A stretch of DNA of 63,737 bases, taken from NCBI GenBank assembly GCA_021151835.1, contig JAGKWO010000029.1, positions 1-63,737 on the forward strand, given 5' to 3'. The notes below the pieces were generated by a model that ran no database searches, was not told the DNA's origin, and saw only the letters and a program-made list of their open reading frames with translations. Origin of the DNA: Gammaproteobacteria bacterium. GTDB lineage: Bacteria > Pseudomonadota > Gammaproteobacteria > Pseudomonadales > Cellvibrionaceae. Each line of letters opens with the position of its first letter. Position 1 is the stretch's first letter. Below, in pieces: positions 18,081 to 27,661 of this stretch. A program made the position numbers and the translations under genes.

Positions 18081-18506
18081 ATGGCTGTAGAACAAACCTT
18101 ATCAATTATCAAACCTGATGCAGTTAGCAAAAATCATATCGGCGAGATCATTGCCCGCTTTGAAAAGGCAGGTCTGAAAATCGTTGCCCAGCGCATGTTG
18201 CTCCTGAGTCGCGCCCAGGCGGAAGGCTTTTACGCCGAACATAAAGGCCGTCCATTCTTCGAAGGCCTGGTGAACTTTATGACCTCCGGTCCTGTGGTTG
18301 TACAAGTGCTCTCGGGTGAAAATGCAATCGCTTTGAACCGCGAGCTGATGGGCGCTACTGATCCGGCAAAAGCGGCTCCCGGTACCATCCGCGCAGATTT
18401 TGCCGAAGCTATTGATAAGAATTCTGTGCACGGATCTGATTCCCCTGTTTCGGCTGCACGCGAAGTTGCCTACTTCTTCGCCAGCAATGAAGTTGTTATT
18501 CGTTAA
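18081..18506 (+). CDS. ndk: nucleoside diphosphate kinase
   Basis: The 141-residue enzyme equilibrates NTP pools by ping-pong phosphotransfer through a catalytic His, found in NSVHGSDSP near residue 117. The family start EQTLSIIKPDAV and the FFEGLVNFMTSGPV segment are present. ATG at 18081 is chosen because GGAG (18071-18074) lies 6 nt upstream and the N-terminus then matches E. coli Ndk (143 residues). The upstream frame from 18003 runs through the terminator. It is followed 37 bp later by rlmN. Confidence 0.96.
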   Translation: MAVEQTLSIIKPDAVSKNHIGEIIARFEKAGLKIVAQRMLLLSRAQAEGFYAEHKGRPFFEGLVNFMTSGPVVVQVLSGENAIALNRELMGATDPAKAAPGTIRADFAEAIDKNSVHGSDSPVSAAREVAYFFASNEVVIR

Positions 18507-18543
18507 TACCGCGTAATCCTGTTTTATTCATAGGTGCAGAGCC

Positions 18544-19722
18544 ATGACTGATGTATCCAGTTCCACTCCTTCCGCTAATGCGGTTGTTGCAGAAGGCTCT
18601 GCAAAAATGAATTTACTCGGCTTGCCCGAGGCCAGGCTTGTGGCTTTTTTTGAGTCTATTGGCGAGAAAAAATTTCGTGCGATTCAGGTGATGAAATGGA
18701 TTCACCAATTGGGCGCCGATAACTTTGATGATATGAGTAATGTCAGCAAGGATTTGCGTGCGAAGCTCAACAATATTGCTGAAATTCGTCCCCCGGAAGT
18801 TGTACAGCAATTCGACTCTGCCGATGGTACGCGCAAGTTTTTAATTCGGGTCGCCGGTGGCAATGTTATTGAAACGGTATTTATCCCGGATGGTGATCGC
18901 GGCACCCTTTGTGTTTCATCGCAGGTTGGCTGTTCGCTTGATTGCAGTTTTTGCGCGACGGGCAAGCAGGGGTTTAACCGCGATTTAACGGCGGCCGAGA
19001 TTATTGGCCAGGTGTGGATCGCCGCTAAATCGTTTGGCCAATTGCAAGCAAATGGGCCACGTAAAGTTACCAACGTTGTGATGATGGGCATGGGTGAACC
19101 TTTGCTAAATTTCGATAACGTTGTTGATTCCATGAATTTAATGATGCACGACAATGCCTACGGCATTTCCAAGCGTCGTGTCACACTCAGTACCTCTGGC
19201 GTAGTGCCGCAACTGGATCGTTTAAGCCAATTTACCGATGCGTGTTTGGCGATTTCATTGCATGCGCCCAATGACGAGTTGCGCAATGAATTGGTGCCGA
19301 TCAATCGCAAATACCCTATTGCGATGTTGCTGGACTCGGCCAAACGTTATATTGAGGCAATGCCTGATACGCATCGTAAAATTACCATCGAATATACATT
19401 GATTGATCATGTAAATGATCGCCCGCATCACGCACATCAATTGGCAGAACTCTTGCGCGATGTGCCGGTCAAGATCAACCTGATTCCGTTTAATCCATTC
19501 AATTTGTCCAATTACAAACGCGTGAGTAACAATGCGTTGCGCAAGTTTCAGGACATTTTAATGGAAGCTGGTTATATCACCACGGTGCGCACAACCCGCG
19601 GCGATGATATTGATGCGGCCTGCGGCCAGTTGGCCGGGCAGGTGAATGATATCACCCGTCGCAGTGAGCGTTACCGGGCGCAGTTTGATGAGGTTCAAGC
19701 GGTAAAAATTGTAGGCCAGTAA
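18544..19722 (+). CDS. rlmN: 23S rRNA A2503 / tRNA A37 C2-methyltransferase RlmN
   Basis: The 392-residue radical-SAM dual-specificity methyltransferase makes 2-methyladenosine. The cluster-binding motif is CSLDCSFCATGKQGF (near residue 127-137). The resolving C-terminal Cys lies in DIDAACGQLAGQ near 360. MMGMGEPLLNFDNV and RRVTLSTSGVVP are family segments. It heads the conserved rlmN-pilW-rodZ-ispG-hisS-yfgM-bamB run. It is cytoplasmic and ribosome-linked. Confidence 0.96.
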   Translation: MTDVSSSTPSANAVVAEGSAKMNLLGLPEARLVAFFESIGEKKFRAIQVMKWIHQLGADNFDDMSNVSKDLRAKLNNIAEIRPPEVVQQFDSADGTRKFLIRVAGGNVIETVFIPDGDRGTLCVSSQVGCSLDCSFCATGKQGFNRDLTAAEIIGQVWIAAKSFGQLQANGPRKVTNVVMMGMGEPLLNFDNVVDSMNLMMHDNAYGISKRRVTLSTSGVVPQLDRLSQFTDACLAISLHAPNDELRNELVPINRKYPIAMLLDSAKRYIEAMPDTHRKITIEYTLIDHVNDRPHHAHQLAELLRDVPVKINLIPFNPFNLSNYKRVSNNALRKFQDILMEAGYITTVRTTRGDDIDAACGQLAGQVNDITRRSERYRAQFDEVQAVKIVGQ

Positions 19723-19745
19723 CTCTAATAACGATGAGGTCGGTA

Positions 19746-20525
19746 ATGCAAACAAGTAATGTGTTCAGGTTCGCCAGGTACATTTTGTTGGTTTTAACAA
19801 CGGCATTATTGGTAAGTGGTTGTGTGTCCGAGGGTGGAAAAGGTAAGCGTCCAGTCGATAAGGAAAAATCGCTATCGTTACATATCCAGTTAGCGCAAGG
19901 TTATATCGATAAAGGCAATCGCGAATCAGCTCGTCATCATTTGCGCAAGGCCGCTGAAATTAACAGTAATTCACCGGAAGCGACCGAAACACTGGCACGC
20001 CTCTATCAATTGGAAGGTGAATCAAAACTTGCCGAAGAAACATTTAGAAAAGCGATTAAAGGCAAAAAGAATTTCACCCTGGCAAGAAATAACTTCGGTG
20101 TTTTTTTGTTTAGTGCAAAGCGCTATGAAGAAGCATTGGAGCAGTTTGAATTAGCTGCCGCAGACCTTGATTACAATGGCCGTGCCGCTGCATTGGTCAA
20201 TGTTGGAAGGACTGCGTTATTACTGGGGAAAAATGATCGAGCGAAAGCCGCGTTCGAGCACGCGGCTATTCTTGATCGCAATTCCGCAGATGCACACATA
20301 GAGTTGGCAGAAATTAATTTCCAGGAAAAGGATTATGCGAAAGCCAAGGACCATCTTGATCGTTTCCAGGCAACTGGCCAGCAATCACCCAAGGCACTGC
20401 TGCTCGGAATTCGGCTTGAGCGAATTTTTGGCAACAAGGACAAGGAAGCCAGCCAGGTTTTAATGTTGAAAAATCGTTTTCCGTATTCAAAGGAATACCT
20501 GGAATACAAACAAACGATGATGTAA
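19746..20525 (+). CDS. pilW: type IV pilus biogenesis lipoprotein PilW/PilF (TPR)
   Basis: The outer-membrane pilotin-type lipoprotein helps PilQ secretin assembly. With ATG at 19746 (GAGG at 19736-19739, 6 nt upstream) the product has 259 residues and a lipobox LLVSGC with C26 as the lipidated Cys. The ATG at 19734 overlaps the Shine-Dalgarno and is less likely. The rest is about six TPR motifs (for example at 40-75, 75-110, 150-185). Its position between rlmN and rodZ is conserved in type IV piliated gammaproteobacteria. Confidence 0.9.
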   Translation: MQTSNVFRFARYILLVLTTALLVSGCVSEGGKGKRPVDKEKSLSLHIQLAQGYIDKGNRESARHHLRKAAEINSNSPEATETLARLYQLEGESKLAEETFRKAIKGKKNFTLARNNFGVFLFSAKRYEEALEQFELAAADLDYNGRAAALVNVGRTALLLGKNDRAKAAFEHAAILDRNSADAHIELAEINFQEKDYAKAKDHLDRFQATGQQSPKALLLGIRLERIFGNKDKEASQVLMLKNRFPYSKEYLEYKQTMM

Positions 20526-20551
20526 AAAATAGCAAGAGTTAAAGGCGTTCA

Positions 20552-21496
20552 ATGGTTTCTGATGAAGAGAAAAAAACGGCTGAAGATAGCCGTTTCCGCG
20601 AATTATCTCCCGGCAAATTATTAGTCTGGGGGCGGGAGCGTGCCGCTTTAACTCAGGAGCAGGTCGCCAAAGAATTGTATATGACCCTGACGAAAGTGCG
20701 CGCGCTGGAGTCAGATGACTATCGCCATATGGGATCGGACACCTTTACTCGTGGCTACCTTCGCTCCTACGCCAATTTAATAAAGCTGGATGTCGGGCAA
20801 GTATTGGCGGCTTATGACCGGCATGCGTACAAGCATGGTTTGGTTGAGCAGGTATTGCCGCGTAAGATGGAATCTGCATCCAAACCTTTGTGGCAATTTG
20901 CCGTTATTATTGTCGGGGTTTTATTGGTGCTTTGGCTGATATCCGTTTGGTTTTTTGATAATCGCAAAGAACCTTCCTACAATATCCCCGCCGCTATAGT
21001 CGCCCCTTCAGAAAGCTATGCCAATACCAGTGTAACCACAAGCTCAATTGCGTCTGCGGACATTTCTTCTGCAGCGCTTTCCTCTGTAGCCATTATCGGC
21101 CAGTTGGACAATTCTGCTGTGGGTTCGAATGCCGTTTCCAGTGCAGCCACTACAGCGGCGAATAATCTGGCAACTGCGTCGATCAACAGTAGTGTCAAGT
21201 CTGGAACGTCTTCGAGTTCAAAAGCGTTGGCTCGTAGCAATGCGTTGGATCAAATAGTTTTTGTATTTTCGGCGGAGTGTTGGTTGGAGGTAAGTGACTC
21301 AAGAGGCGACGTGCTGGTCGCTGATTTACAGCCAACTGGCGGGCGTCTGGTTTTGCAGGGAAAGGCACCGTTTGATGTGAAGTTGGGAAATGCCGCCGCG
21401 GTTCAAATTGAATTAAACGATGAAAAAGTTGCGGTGGTTCCTGCGTTGGGGACTAACGTACTTAGCTTGAAAATTGGTAAATCCACAAGCCAATAA
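20552..21496 (+). CDS. rodZ: cytoskeletal/cell-shape protein RodZ
   Basis: The 314-residue bitopic inner-membrane protein links MreB to the elongasome. A cytoplasmic Cro/C1-type helix-turn-helix domain (about 22-90) is followed by one TM helix (about 113-133), a low-complexity Ser/Ala/Thr periplasmic linker (about 145-235) and a C-terminal DUF4115 beta domain (about 240-310). The order and the location upstream of ispG are typical. The linker is unusually Ser/Ala-rich, in line with the poly-Ser taste of this genome. Confidence 0.93.
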   Translation: MVSDEEKKTAEDSRFRELSPGKLLVWGRERAALTQEQVAKELYMTLTKVRALESDDYRHMGSDTFTRGYLRSYANLIKLDVGQVLAAYDRHAYKHGLVEQVLPRKMESASKPLWQFAVIIVGVLLVLWLISVWFFDNRKEPSYNIPAAIVAPSESYANTSVTTSSIASADISSAALSSVAIIGQLDNSAVGSNAVSSAATTAANNLATASINSSVKSGTSSSSKALARSNALDQIVFVFSAECWLEVSDSRGDVLVADLQPTGGRLVLQGKAPFDVKLGNAAAVQIELNDEKVAVVPALGTNVLSLKIGKSTSQ

Positions 21497-21521
21497 GAGC
21501 GTGGATTAAATAGGAAATAAT

Positions 21522-22646
21522 ATGCACTGCGAATCTCCGATAAAGCGTCGTAAATCTCGCCAGATTATGGTGGGAAATGTGCCTGTAGGTGGCGATGCCC
21601 CTATTTCTGTGCAAAGTATGACTAACACAGAAACAACCGATGTTGCTGCCACTGTCGAGCAAATAAAACGTATCCAGCTGGCTGGCGCTGATATTATTCG
21701 TGTTTCTGTTCCTTCAATGGAAGCGGCAGAAGCATTTGGCGAAATTCGCAAACAAGTGAATATTCCCCTGGTCGCCGATATCCATTTTGATTATCGGATT
21801 GCTTTGCGTGTTGCGGATTTGGGTGTGGATTGCCTGAGAATCAATCCGGGCAACATCGGTCGCGAAAAACGTATTAAAGCCGTTGTTGATAAAGCGCGCG
21901 ATTTAAACATACCCATCCGTATTGGTGTGAATGCCGGATCGCTCGAAAAGGATTTGCAAAAAAAATACGGTGAGCCCACGCCAGATGCACTGGTTGAATC
22001 TGCATTGCGTCACGTTGAAATTCTTGACGAATTAAATTTTTATAATTTCAAAGTCAGCGTAAAAGCCTCCGATGTATTCATGGCTGTAGCGGCTTATCGC
22101 AAGTTGGCAACATTGATTGAGCAGCCATTGCACCTTGGTATTACCGAGGCCGGTGGTTTGCGCTCGGGTACGGTGAAATCTGCGATTGGTTTGGGGGCTT
22201 TGTTAATGGATGGTATCGGCGATACGATTCGGGTATCGCTGGCGGCAGATCCAGTCGAAGAAATTAAAGTCGGTTGGGATATGCTGCGTAGTTTGAAAAT
22301 CCGTAGCAAAGGCGTGAATTTTATTGCGTGCCCCAGCTGCTCACGTCAAAATTTTGATGTGATTAAAACCATGAACGACCTTGAGCAGCGTGTAGAAGAC
22401 ATTACGGTTCCGCTGGATGTAGCGGTAATTGGTTGTGTGGTTAATGGGCCCGGCGAAGCTAAAGAAGCTGATCTTGGCCTTGCTGGTGGTACGCCGAGTA
22501 ATTTGATTTATATTGATGGTGAACCCAACCAAAAATTAACCAATGAAAATCTGGTGGATAACCTGGAGCGTTTGATTCGGGCAAAGGCGGCGCAAAAGCA
22601 AGCGCAACTGGAAGAAGACGCGAAAAATATTATTGTCAGAGCCTAA
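21522..22646 (+). CDS. ispG: 4-hydroxy-3-methylbut-2-enyl-diphosphate synthase IspG
   Basis: The 374-residue [4Fe-4S] enzyme of the MEP isoprenoid pathway converts MEcPP to HMBPP, using flavodoxin or ferredoxin. The N-terminal TIM barrel carries QSMTNTETTDVAATVEQI and the LRINPGNIG segment. The C-terminal cluster domain holds CPSCSRQ and GCVVNGPGE, which supply the three Cys and the Glu ligand. The length equals E. coli IspG (372). It is also a likely client of the suf operon encoded 5 kb upstream. Confidence 0.97.
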   Translation: MHCESPIKRRKSRQIMVGNVPVGGDAPISVQSMTNTETTDVAATVEQIKRIQLAGADIIRVSVPSMEAAEAFGEIRKQVNIPLVADIHFDYRIALRVADLGVDCLRINPGNIGREKRIKAVVDKARDLNIPIRIGVNAGSLEKDLQKKYGEPTPDALVESALRHVEILDELNFYNFKVSVKASDVFMAVAAYRKLATLIEQPLHLGITEAGGLRSGTVKSAIGLGALLMDGIGDTIRVSLAADPVEEIKVGWDMLRSLKIRSKGVNFIACPSCSRQNFDVIKTMNDLEQRVEDITVPLDVAVIGCVVNGPGEAKEADLGLAGGTPSNLIYIDGEPNQKLTNENLVDNLERLIRAKAAQKQAQLEEDAKNIIVRA

Positions 22647-22677
22647 TCCGGCCAGTAAAAATTATTAAGGTTTTCAA

Positions 22678-23949
22678 TTGAAAAAAATTCAAGCAATTCG
22701 CGGCATGAATGATTTGCTGCCTGCAGATTCCCCATTATGGCAATACGTTGAAGGCGTCGTAACTGACATTCTGGCGCGTTACGGTTATCAGGAGATCCGG
22801 TTTCCTATTGTTGAATCAACAGAACTTTTTAAACGTTCGATTGGTGAAGTCACCGATATTGTTGAAAAGGAAATGTATACCTTTGATGATCGCAACGGCG
22901 ACAGTTTGACCCTTCGTCCGGAGGGAACTGCCTGTTGTGTGCGTGCCTGTGAAGAAAATGGTTTGTTGTACAATCAAACCCAGCGCTTGTGGTACATGGG
23001 GCCAATGTTTCGCCATGAGCGCCCGCAAAAAGGGCGCTATCGCCAATTTCACCAAATTGGTGTGGAAACATTCGGTATGCAAGGCCCGGATATTGATGCC
23101 GAAGTTTTATTGCTGAGCGCGCGCATATTGCGTGAGCTGGGTGTTATTTCCCATGTGCAGCTCCAGATTAATTCGCTGGGAAGCACAGAAGCGCGAGCGA
23201 ATTATAAAAATGCGTTGGTTGCCTATCTGAACACGGTGCAAGCGCAACTGGATGAAGATAGTAAACGTCGGCTGGAAACCAATCCCCTACGTATTCTGGA
23301 TTCCAAGGATGCAAATACCCAGGCTTTGCTTAATAATGCGCCGGTATTGCTGGACCATCTCGATGCAGAATCCCGCCAGCACTTCGACGGTTTGAAGCAA
23401 TTGCTTGATGCTGCGGGAATTCAATATCAGGTTAATCCACGTTTAGTGCGTGGCCTTGATTATTATGGTAAAACGGCGTTCGAGTGGGTAACTGATAAGC
23501 TGGGCGCGCAAAGCACAGTATGTGCTGGCGGGCGCTATGATGGATTGGTTGAGCAACTGGGTGGTAAAGCAACACCGGCCGTGGGTTTTGGCATAGGTTT
23601 GGAGCGACTGGTATTGCTGGTCCAGGCTATTGAAGCCATCCCTGAGAAATTGGATCAGCAGGCGGATGTATTTCTGGTTGCGGTCGGTGATGTCCAGAAT
23701 ATCGCTATGCAATTAGCTGAACGTATTCGCGATGAGCTACCGTTTATTCGCCTGATGGTGAATTGTGGTGGCGGTAATTTTAAAAGCCAGTTTAAAAAAG
23801 CAGATAAGTCAGGGGCCGATATCGCGCTCATCCTCGGTGAAGATGAAGCGAAAGAAGGCAAGGTGGCTGTCAAGTTTTTGCGTCAAGAGGTTGAACAACA
23901 AACGCTATCTTTTGATGAGGCAATCCGCTGGTTAGAAACTCTGGAATAA
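22678..23949 (+). CDS. hisS: histidine--tRNA ligase
   Basis: The 423-residue class II aminoacyl-tRNA synthetase charges tRNA-His. Motif 1 and motif 2 surround YMGPMFRHERPQKGRYRQFHQ. The histidine A and B motifs are LVRGLDYY and YDGLVEQLGG, and motif 3 is GFGIGLERLVLL. A C-terminal anticodon-binding domain follows (about 325-420). The start is TTG at 22678-22680 with AAGG at 22667-22670, 7 nt upstream, and the product then begins like other HisRS (KKIQAIRGMNDLLP). The rare TTG start may moderate expression. Confidence 0.96.
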   Translation: MKKIQAIRGMNDLLPADSPLWQYVEGVVTDILARYGYQEIRFPIVESTELFKRSIGEVTDIVEKEMYTFDDRNGDSLTLRPEGTACCVRACEENGLLYNQTQRLWYMGPMFRHERPQKGRYRQFHQIGVETFGMQGPDIDAEVLLLSARILRELGVISHVQLQINSLGSTEARANYKNALVAYLNTVQAQLDEDSKRRLETNPLRILDSKDANTQALLNNAPVLLDHLDAESRQHFDGLKQLLDAAGIQYQVNPRLVRGLDYYGKTAFEWVTDKLGAQSTVCAGGRYDGLVEQLGGKATPAVGFGIGLERLVLLVQAIEAIPEKLDQQADVFLVAVGDVQNIAMQLAERIRDELPFIRLMVNCGGGNFKSQFKKADKSGADIALILGEDEAKEGKVAVKFLRQEVEQQTLSFDEAIRWLETLE

Positions 23950-24047
23950 CCGTTGTTGGTGTGGTTTGTTTATCACTGAGTAAAAAAATAACGTTTTTTA
24001 AATCATACATTGTTTGCGCATTGCGCTAAGGCCTACAGGAGTCAATT

Positions 24048-24752
24048 GTGAGTGTACATCTTTCAGAAGAAGAACAATTAGAAGCACTTAAACGCTGGTG
24101 GAAAGATTACGGCAAGTTAGTAGTAGCTGCTGTAATTATTGCCGTCGTTGCTTATTTTGGTTACACCGCATGGCAAGATCAAAAACGCCAGAAAGCAGAA
24201 AAAGCTTCCGAGGTTTATGAACAGCTATTAAAGCTGGTAAACGTTGAACCGGGAAAAACATTAACTGATTCTGATAAAGCTACAGCGTCACACCTGGCAG
24301 CAGAATTAAAGGATGCAAACAGTAAAAGCATGTACGCATACAGCGCTGCATTCTTCCTGGCAAAAATTGCAGTAGAAGACGGCAAATTGGATGCGGCAGT
24401 GAATGAACTAAAATGGGTTTTGTCTGCCAAACCGGATGCCGCAACCGAGCAGTTGGCACGTCTCCGCCTGGCTCGTGTATTGACCGCCCAAAAAGCTTAT
24501 CCGGATGCGCTTGCACAATTATCGCCTGAGCCTGCAACAGCGTTTACCGCTGAATACGCAGAAGCTCGTGGTGATATTCTTAAATCACAGGGTGATTTGG
24601 ATGCTGCTCGTACCGCCTATGAAAAGGCGCTTGCAGCAACAGATCCACAACAACAAGAGCGTTTTATGTTATTGCAAATGAAAGTTGATGATTTGAAAGT
24701 TGATTCAGCAGCTCCTGCTGCTGCACCAGCGGCCGGGGAGAAAGCTCAATGA
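24048..24752 (+). CDS. yfgM: YfgM-type ancillary SecYEG translocon subunit
   Basis: The 234-residue bitopic inner-membrane protein has one TM helix at about residues 23-43 and a periplasmic TPR-like domain. In E. coli YfgM works with PpiD at the Sec translocon. The N-terminal LSEEEQLEALKRWWKDYGK is family-typical. An Ala/Pro-rich tail ends the protein. The GTG start at 24048 has AGGAG 6 nt upstream. The stop overlaps the bamB start (ATGA) by 4 nt, so translation is coupled. Confidence 0.92.
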   Translation: MSVHLSEEEQLEALKRWWKDYGKLVVAAVIIAVVAYFGYTAWQDQKRQKAEKASEVYEQLLKLVNVEPGKTLTDSDKATASHLAAELKDANSKSMYAYSAAFFLAKIAVEDGKLDAAVNELKWVLSAKPDAATEQLARLRLARVLTAQKAYPDALAQLSPEPATAFTAEYAEARGDILKSQGDLDAARTAYEKALAATDPQQQERFMLLQMKVDDLKVDSAAPAAAPAAGEKAQ

Positions 24753-25975
24753 TGCAAGCCTCGGTAAGATGTCTTGGCTGGCTGGTATTGCTATGCGCAT
24801 TCACCTTGTCGGGTTGTTCCTGGTTTAGTAAGAAAACCGGCAATGAGCCTTTGGAATTAGTGGATTTCAAAGAAACTGTAGATTTGGATAAGGTGTGGAA
24901 GCGCGGTATCGGCGAAGGACAAAACGAAGGCTTTAGTCGTCTTACCCCTGCCTTGGATAAAGAGGCAATTTATGCAGTTGATTATGAGGGCTTGCTGGTA
25001 GCAGCGAACGCGGCAACCGGAAAGAAATTATGGAGCAAAAAAATCAATCAACCCAAGTTGGGTTTGTGGGGTTGGTTTAAAAGTTTTTTTGTTGCCGGTG
25101 ATGCCAACTATCAAATTGTTGGCGGGCTCGGTGCGGAAAATGGTTTGTTACTAGTGGCAACCTACGCTGGTGAAGTGATGGCGTTGTCACCGGAAAATGG
25201 CAGCGAGCTATGGCGTACGCAAGTTCCCGGTGAGATTGTATCGGCACCTCGTACCAACGGCAATGTGGTTGCAGCCCAGACTGTTAACGGAAAGTTGTTC
25301 GCGCTGGATGCAAAAACCGGTGCGCAACTGTGGTTCTATGATAATCCGCCTCCGGTATTAACCCTGCGTGGTACCCCATCACCTATAGTGACCGATACTG
25401 CTATTTATGCCGGTTTTTCAAATGGCCGCATGATGGCGTTTAATCCGGACAATGGGTTAATTCTGTGGGAACAGCGTATTGCAGTGCCCAAAGGGCGGTC
25501 AGAATTGGAGCGAATGGTGGACATTCATTCAACTCCGTTGGAAAAAGATGGTGTGATTTATGTTGGAACCTATCAAGGGCGTGTAAGTGCGTTGTCCCGT
25601 GGTACGGGCAGCCCGCTCTGGGGGCAAGATGCTTCAACCAGTGAGAATCTTGCGATTTCCGGTGATAAGTTATTTGTCAGTCAAGCCGATGGCAAAGTAT
25701 TTGCGTACAACGCTTCCAGCGGTGAGCAATTGTGGGTAAACGATAAAATGTTGCGCCGCGGGTTGAATGGCCCACAGGTCTTTGGTGATTACCTTGCCGT
25801 TGTAGATTACCAAGGCTACATGCACATTCTTAACCAGGCTGATGGTGAGTTTGCGGCGAGGGTCAGGGTTGATCGCAAAGGCGCAAGGGCGCCGATGCTC
25901 ACCAATGGCGAAACCTTGTACGTATATACCAATCGTGGGAAGTTAATTGCCTATCAGGTTAAAAAAGCCAAATAA
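24749..25975 (+). CDS. bamB: outer membrane protein assembly factor BamB
   Basis: The 408-residue lipoprotein of the BAM complex is an eight-bladed beta-propeller that binds BamA. The signal peptide ends in the lipobox LSGC with C23 lipidated. PQQ/WD-like blade repeats recur as xxLYALDAxTGxxLW-type segments, such as LFALDAKTGAQLWFY and MMAFNPDNGLILWE. The start overlaps yfgM by 4 nt. A long hairpin terminator at 25997-26050 ends the operon. Confidence 0.95.
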   Translation: MMQASVRCLGWLVLLCAFTLSGCSWFSKKTGNEPLELVDFKETVDLDKVWKRGIGEGQNEGFSRLTPALDKEAIYAVDYEGLLVAANAATGKKLWSKKINQPKLGLWGWFKSFFVAGDANYQIVGGLGAENGLLLVATYAGEVMALSPENGSELWRTQVPGEIVSAPRTNGNVVAAQTVNGKLFALDAKTGAQLWFYDNPPPVLTLRGTPSPIVTDTAIYAGFSNGRMMAFNPDNGLILWEQRIAVPKGRSELERMVDIHSTPLEKDGVIYVGTYQGRVSALSRGTGSPLWGQDASTSENLAISGDKLFVSQADGKVFAYNASSGEQLWVNDKMLRRGLNGPQVFGDYLAVVDYQGYMHILNQADGEFAARVRVDRKGARAPMLTNGETLYVYTNRGKLIAYQVKKAK

Positions 25976-25996
25976 GCTTTTTAATCCTGGCTAAAG

Positions 25997-26060
25997 ACCA
26001 GCCGCCCAAGCTTACCGTTGATAATTAAGGTAAACTTCAGGGCGGCTGGTTTTGTTTTAT
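25997..26060 (+). terminator. long hairpin terminator after bamB
   Basis: An 11-bp perfect stem (ACCAGCCGCCC at 25997-26007 paired with 26040-26050) carries an inner 9-bp stem with one mismatch (26008-26016 with 26029-26037) above a 2-nt bulge, then a T-rich tract. It separates the hisS-yfgM-bamB unit from der. Confidence 0.85.
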
Positions 26061-26119
26061 CCCCCTGATTTTATATGGCGACGTGTTGTCGCCCTTAATC
26101 ATTAGCAACTGATACTTTT

Positions 26120-27526
26120 ATGATAATCCCTGTAATCGCACTTGTTGGCCGCCCGAATGTGGGCAAATCCACCTTGTTTAATCGCCTCACCCAATCACGC
26201 GACGCCTTGGTCGCCGACTATCCCGGACTAACCCGTGACCGTAAATACGGCGAAGGAGTACTGGAAAACCGTCGCTTTATTGTCATTGATACCGGTGGTA
26301 TCAGTGGCGAGGAAGAGGGGATCGATAGCATGATGGCTGGCCAATCATTATTGGCTATTCAGGAAGCCGATATCGTTTTATTTATTGTTGACAGCCGCGC
26401 CGGTTTAAACCCTGCTGATGAAACGATCGCAAAACATCTGCGTGTCAATAATAAAAAAACCTATCTGGTTGCTAACAAGATTGATGGTATGGACCCGGAT
26501 ATAGCACTTGCTCCGTTCTATGAACTGGGACTGGGTGAAGTATATCCGACGACGGCGAGTCATGGCCGTGGTGTCAGATCCTTGATGGAAGATGTGCTCT
26601 CTGGTATCCCCGAATTGCCGGAGGATTATCAGCCGGAAGAAGCATCCGGTATCAAGATCGCGATTGTCGGGCGTCCGAACGTTGGTAAATCAACTTTGGT
26701 AAATCGTTTGCTGGGTGAAGACCGGGTTGTTGTTTATGATCAGCCAGGTACGACCCGTGACTCGATTTATATCAACTACACACGCCTTGATAAGCCTTAT
26801 ACCATTATCGATACTGCCGGCGTTCGGCGAAGAAAAAATATTGATTTAATGGTGGAAAAGTTTTCCATCGTAAAAACCATGCAAGCGATCGCTGATGCAA
26901 ATGTGGTTGTTTTGGTAATGGATGCCAGTGAGGGAGTTGTCGAGCAAGATCTGCATTTGATGGGCACGACCATTGAAGCAGGTAGAGCGTTAGTAATTGC
27001 ACTGAATAAATGGGACGGTTTGGACGAATCACATAAGCAATATGTGAAAAATGAAATTGAGCGCCGGTTACGCTTTGTTGATTTTGCGACCATTCATTTT
27101 ATTTCAGCACTGCATGGTACCGGGGTCGGGAATTTATATAAATCCATAGAGCTCGCCTACCAATCTGCTACCGATAAGTTCAGTACCAATTATCTGACAC
27201 GCATTCTGCAAGATGCTGTACGTGAGCATCAGCCGCCCATGATTCAAGGGCGCCGCATAAAGTTGCGTTATGCGCACCCGGGTGGCCATAATCCGCCAAT
27301 TATTGTGATCCATGGAAACCAGACCAACGAAATTCCGGCGTTCTATACCAAATACCTTGAAAAAACTTATCGTCGTGTTTTGGATTTACATGGTACGCCA
27401 ATCAAAATCGAATATCGGAATAATGATAACCCCTACAGTGAGCGCAAGAAAAAAATGACCCAGCGTCAATTGATTCAAATGCGACGCAAAACTGAACGGG
27501 AAACCAAGAACCCCAAAAAACAGTAA
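26120..27526 (+). CDS. der: ribosome biogenesis GTPase Der (EngA)
   Basis: The 468-residue protein has two tandem G domains and a C-terminal KH-like domain (about 355-440). It acts in 50S subunit maturation. Both P-loops read GRPNVGKST (near residues 8-16 and 185-193). G3 motifs are DTGG and DTAG, and G4 motifs are NKID and NKWD. The length is close to E. coli Der (490). The lysine-rich tail (ERKKKMTQRQ and beyond) is typical. No strong Shine-Dalgarno is visible before the ATG. It lies behind the bamB terminator, so a promoter in 26050-26119 is likely. Confidence 0.95.
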   Translation: MIIPVIALVGRPNVGKSTLFNRLTQSRDALVADYPGLTRDRKYGEGVLENRRFIVIDTGGISGEEEGIDSMMAGQSLLAIQEADIVLFIVDSRAGLNPADETIAKHLRVNNKKTYLVANKIDGMDPDIALAPFYELGLGEVYPTTASHGRGVRSLMEDVLSGIPELPEDYQPEEASGIKIAIVGRPNVGKSTLVNRLLGEDRVVVYDQPGTTRDSIYINYTRLDKPYTIIDTAGVRRRKNIDLMVEKFSIVKTMQAIADANVVVLVMDASEGVVEQDLHLMGTTIEAGRALVIALNKWDGLDESHKQYVKNEIERRLRFVDFATIHFISALHGTGVGNLYKSIELAYQSATDKFSTNYLTRILQDAVREHQPPMIQGRRIKLRYAHPGGHNPPIIVIHGNQTNEIPAFYTKYLEKTYRRVLDLHGTPIKIEYRNNDNPYSERKKKMTQRQLIQMRRKTERETKNPKKQ

Positions 27527-27543
27527 TCACCGGCAACAAAAAA

Positions 27544-27617
27544 GCGCGTAAACTGGTCTCGATTGATACGAGGTGGAACGCTTGCGATCACCTCGCTGAA
27601 GGAGTAGTGTTACGCGC
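27544..27617 (+). other. nested inverted repeats between der and hsbR-like gene
   Basis: The outer arms GCGCGTAA (27544-27551) and TTACGCGC (27610-27617) enclose a second hairpin, CGAGGTG (27569-27575) with CACCTCG (27589-27595). No T-tract follows closely, so a simple terminator is not the best reading. It could be a structured leader, attenuator or a pair of operator half-sites for the partner-switch operon. Confidence 0.5.
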
Positions 27618-27661
27618 CTTAGTTGTTATGCCTGAATCTGTATTAATTAACCGAGCCGAAG

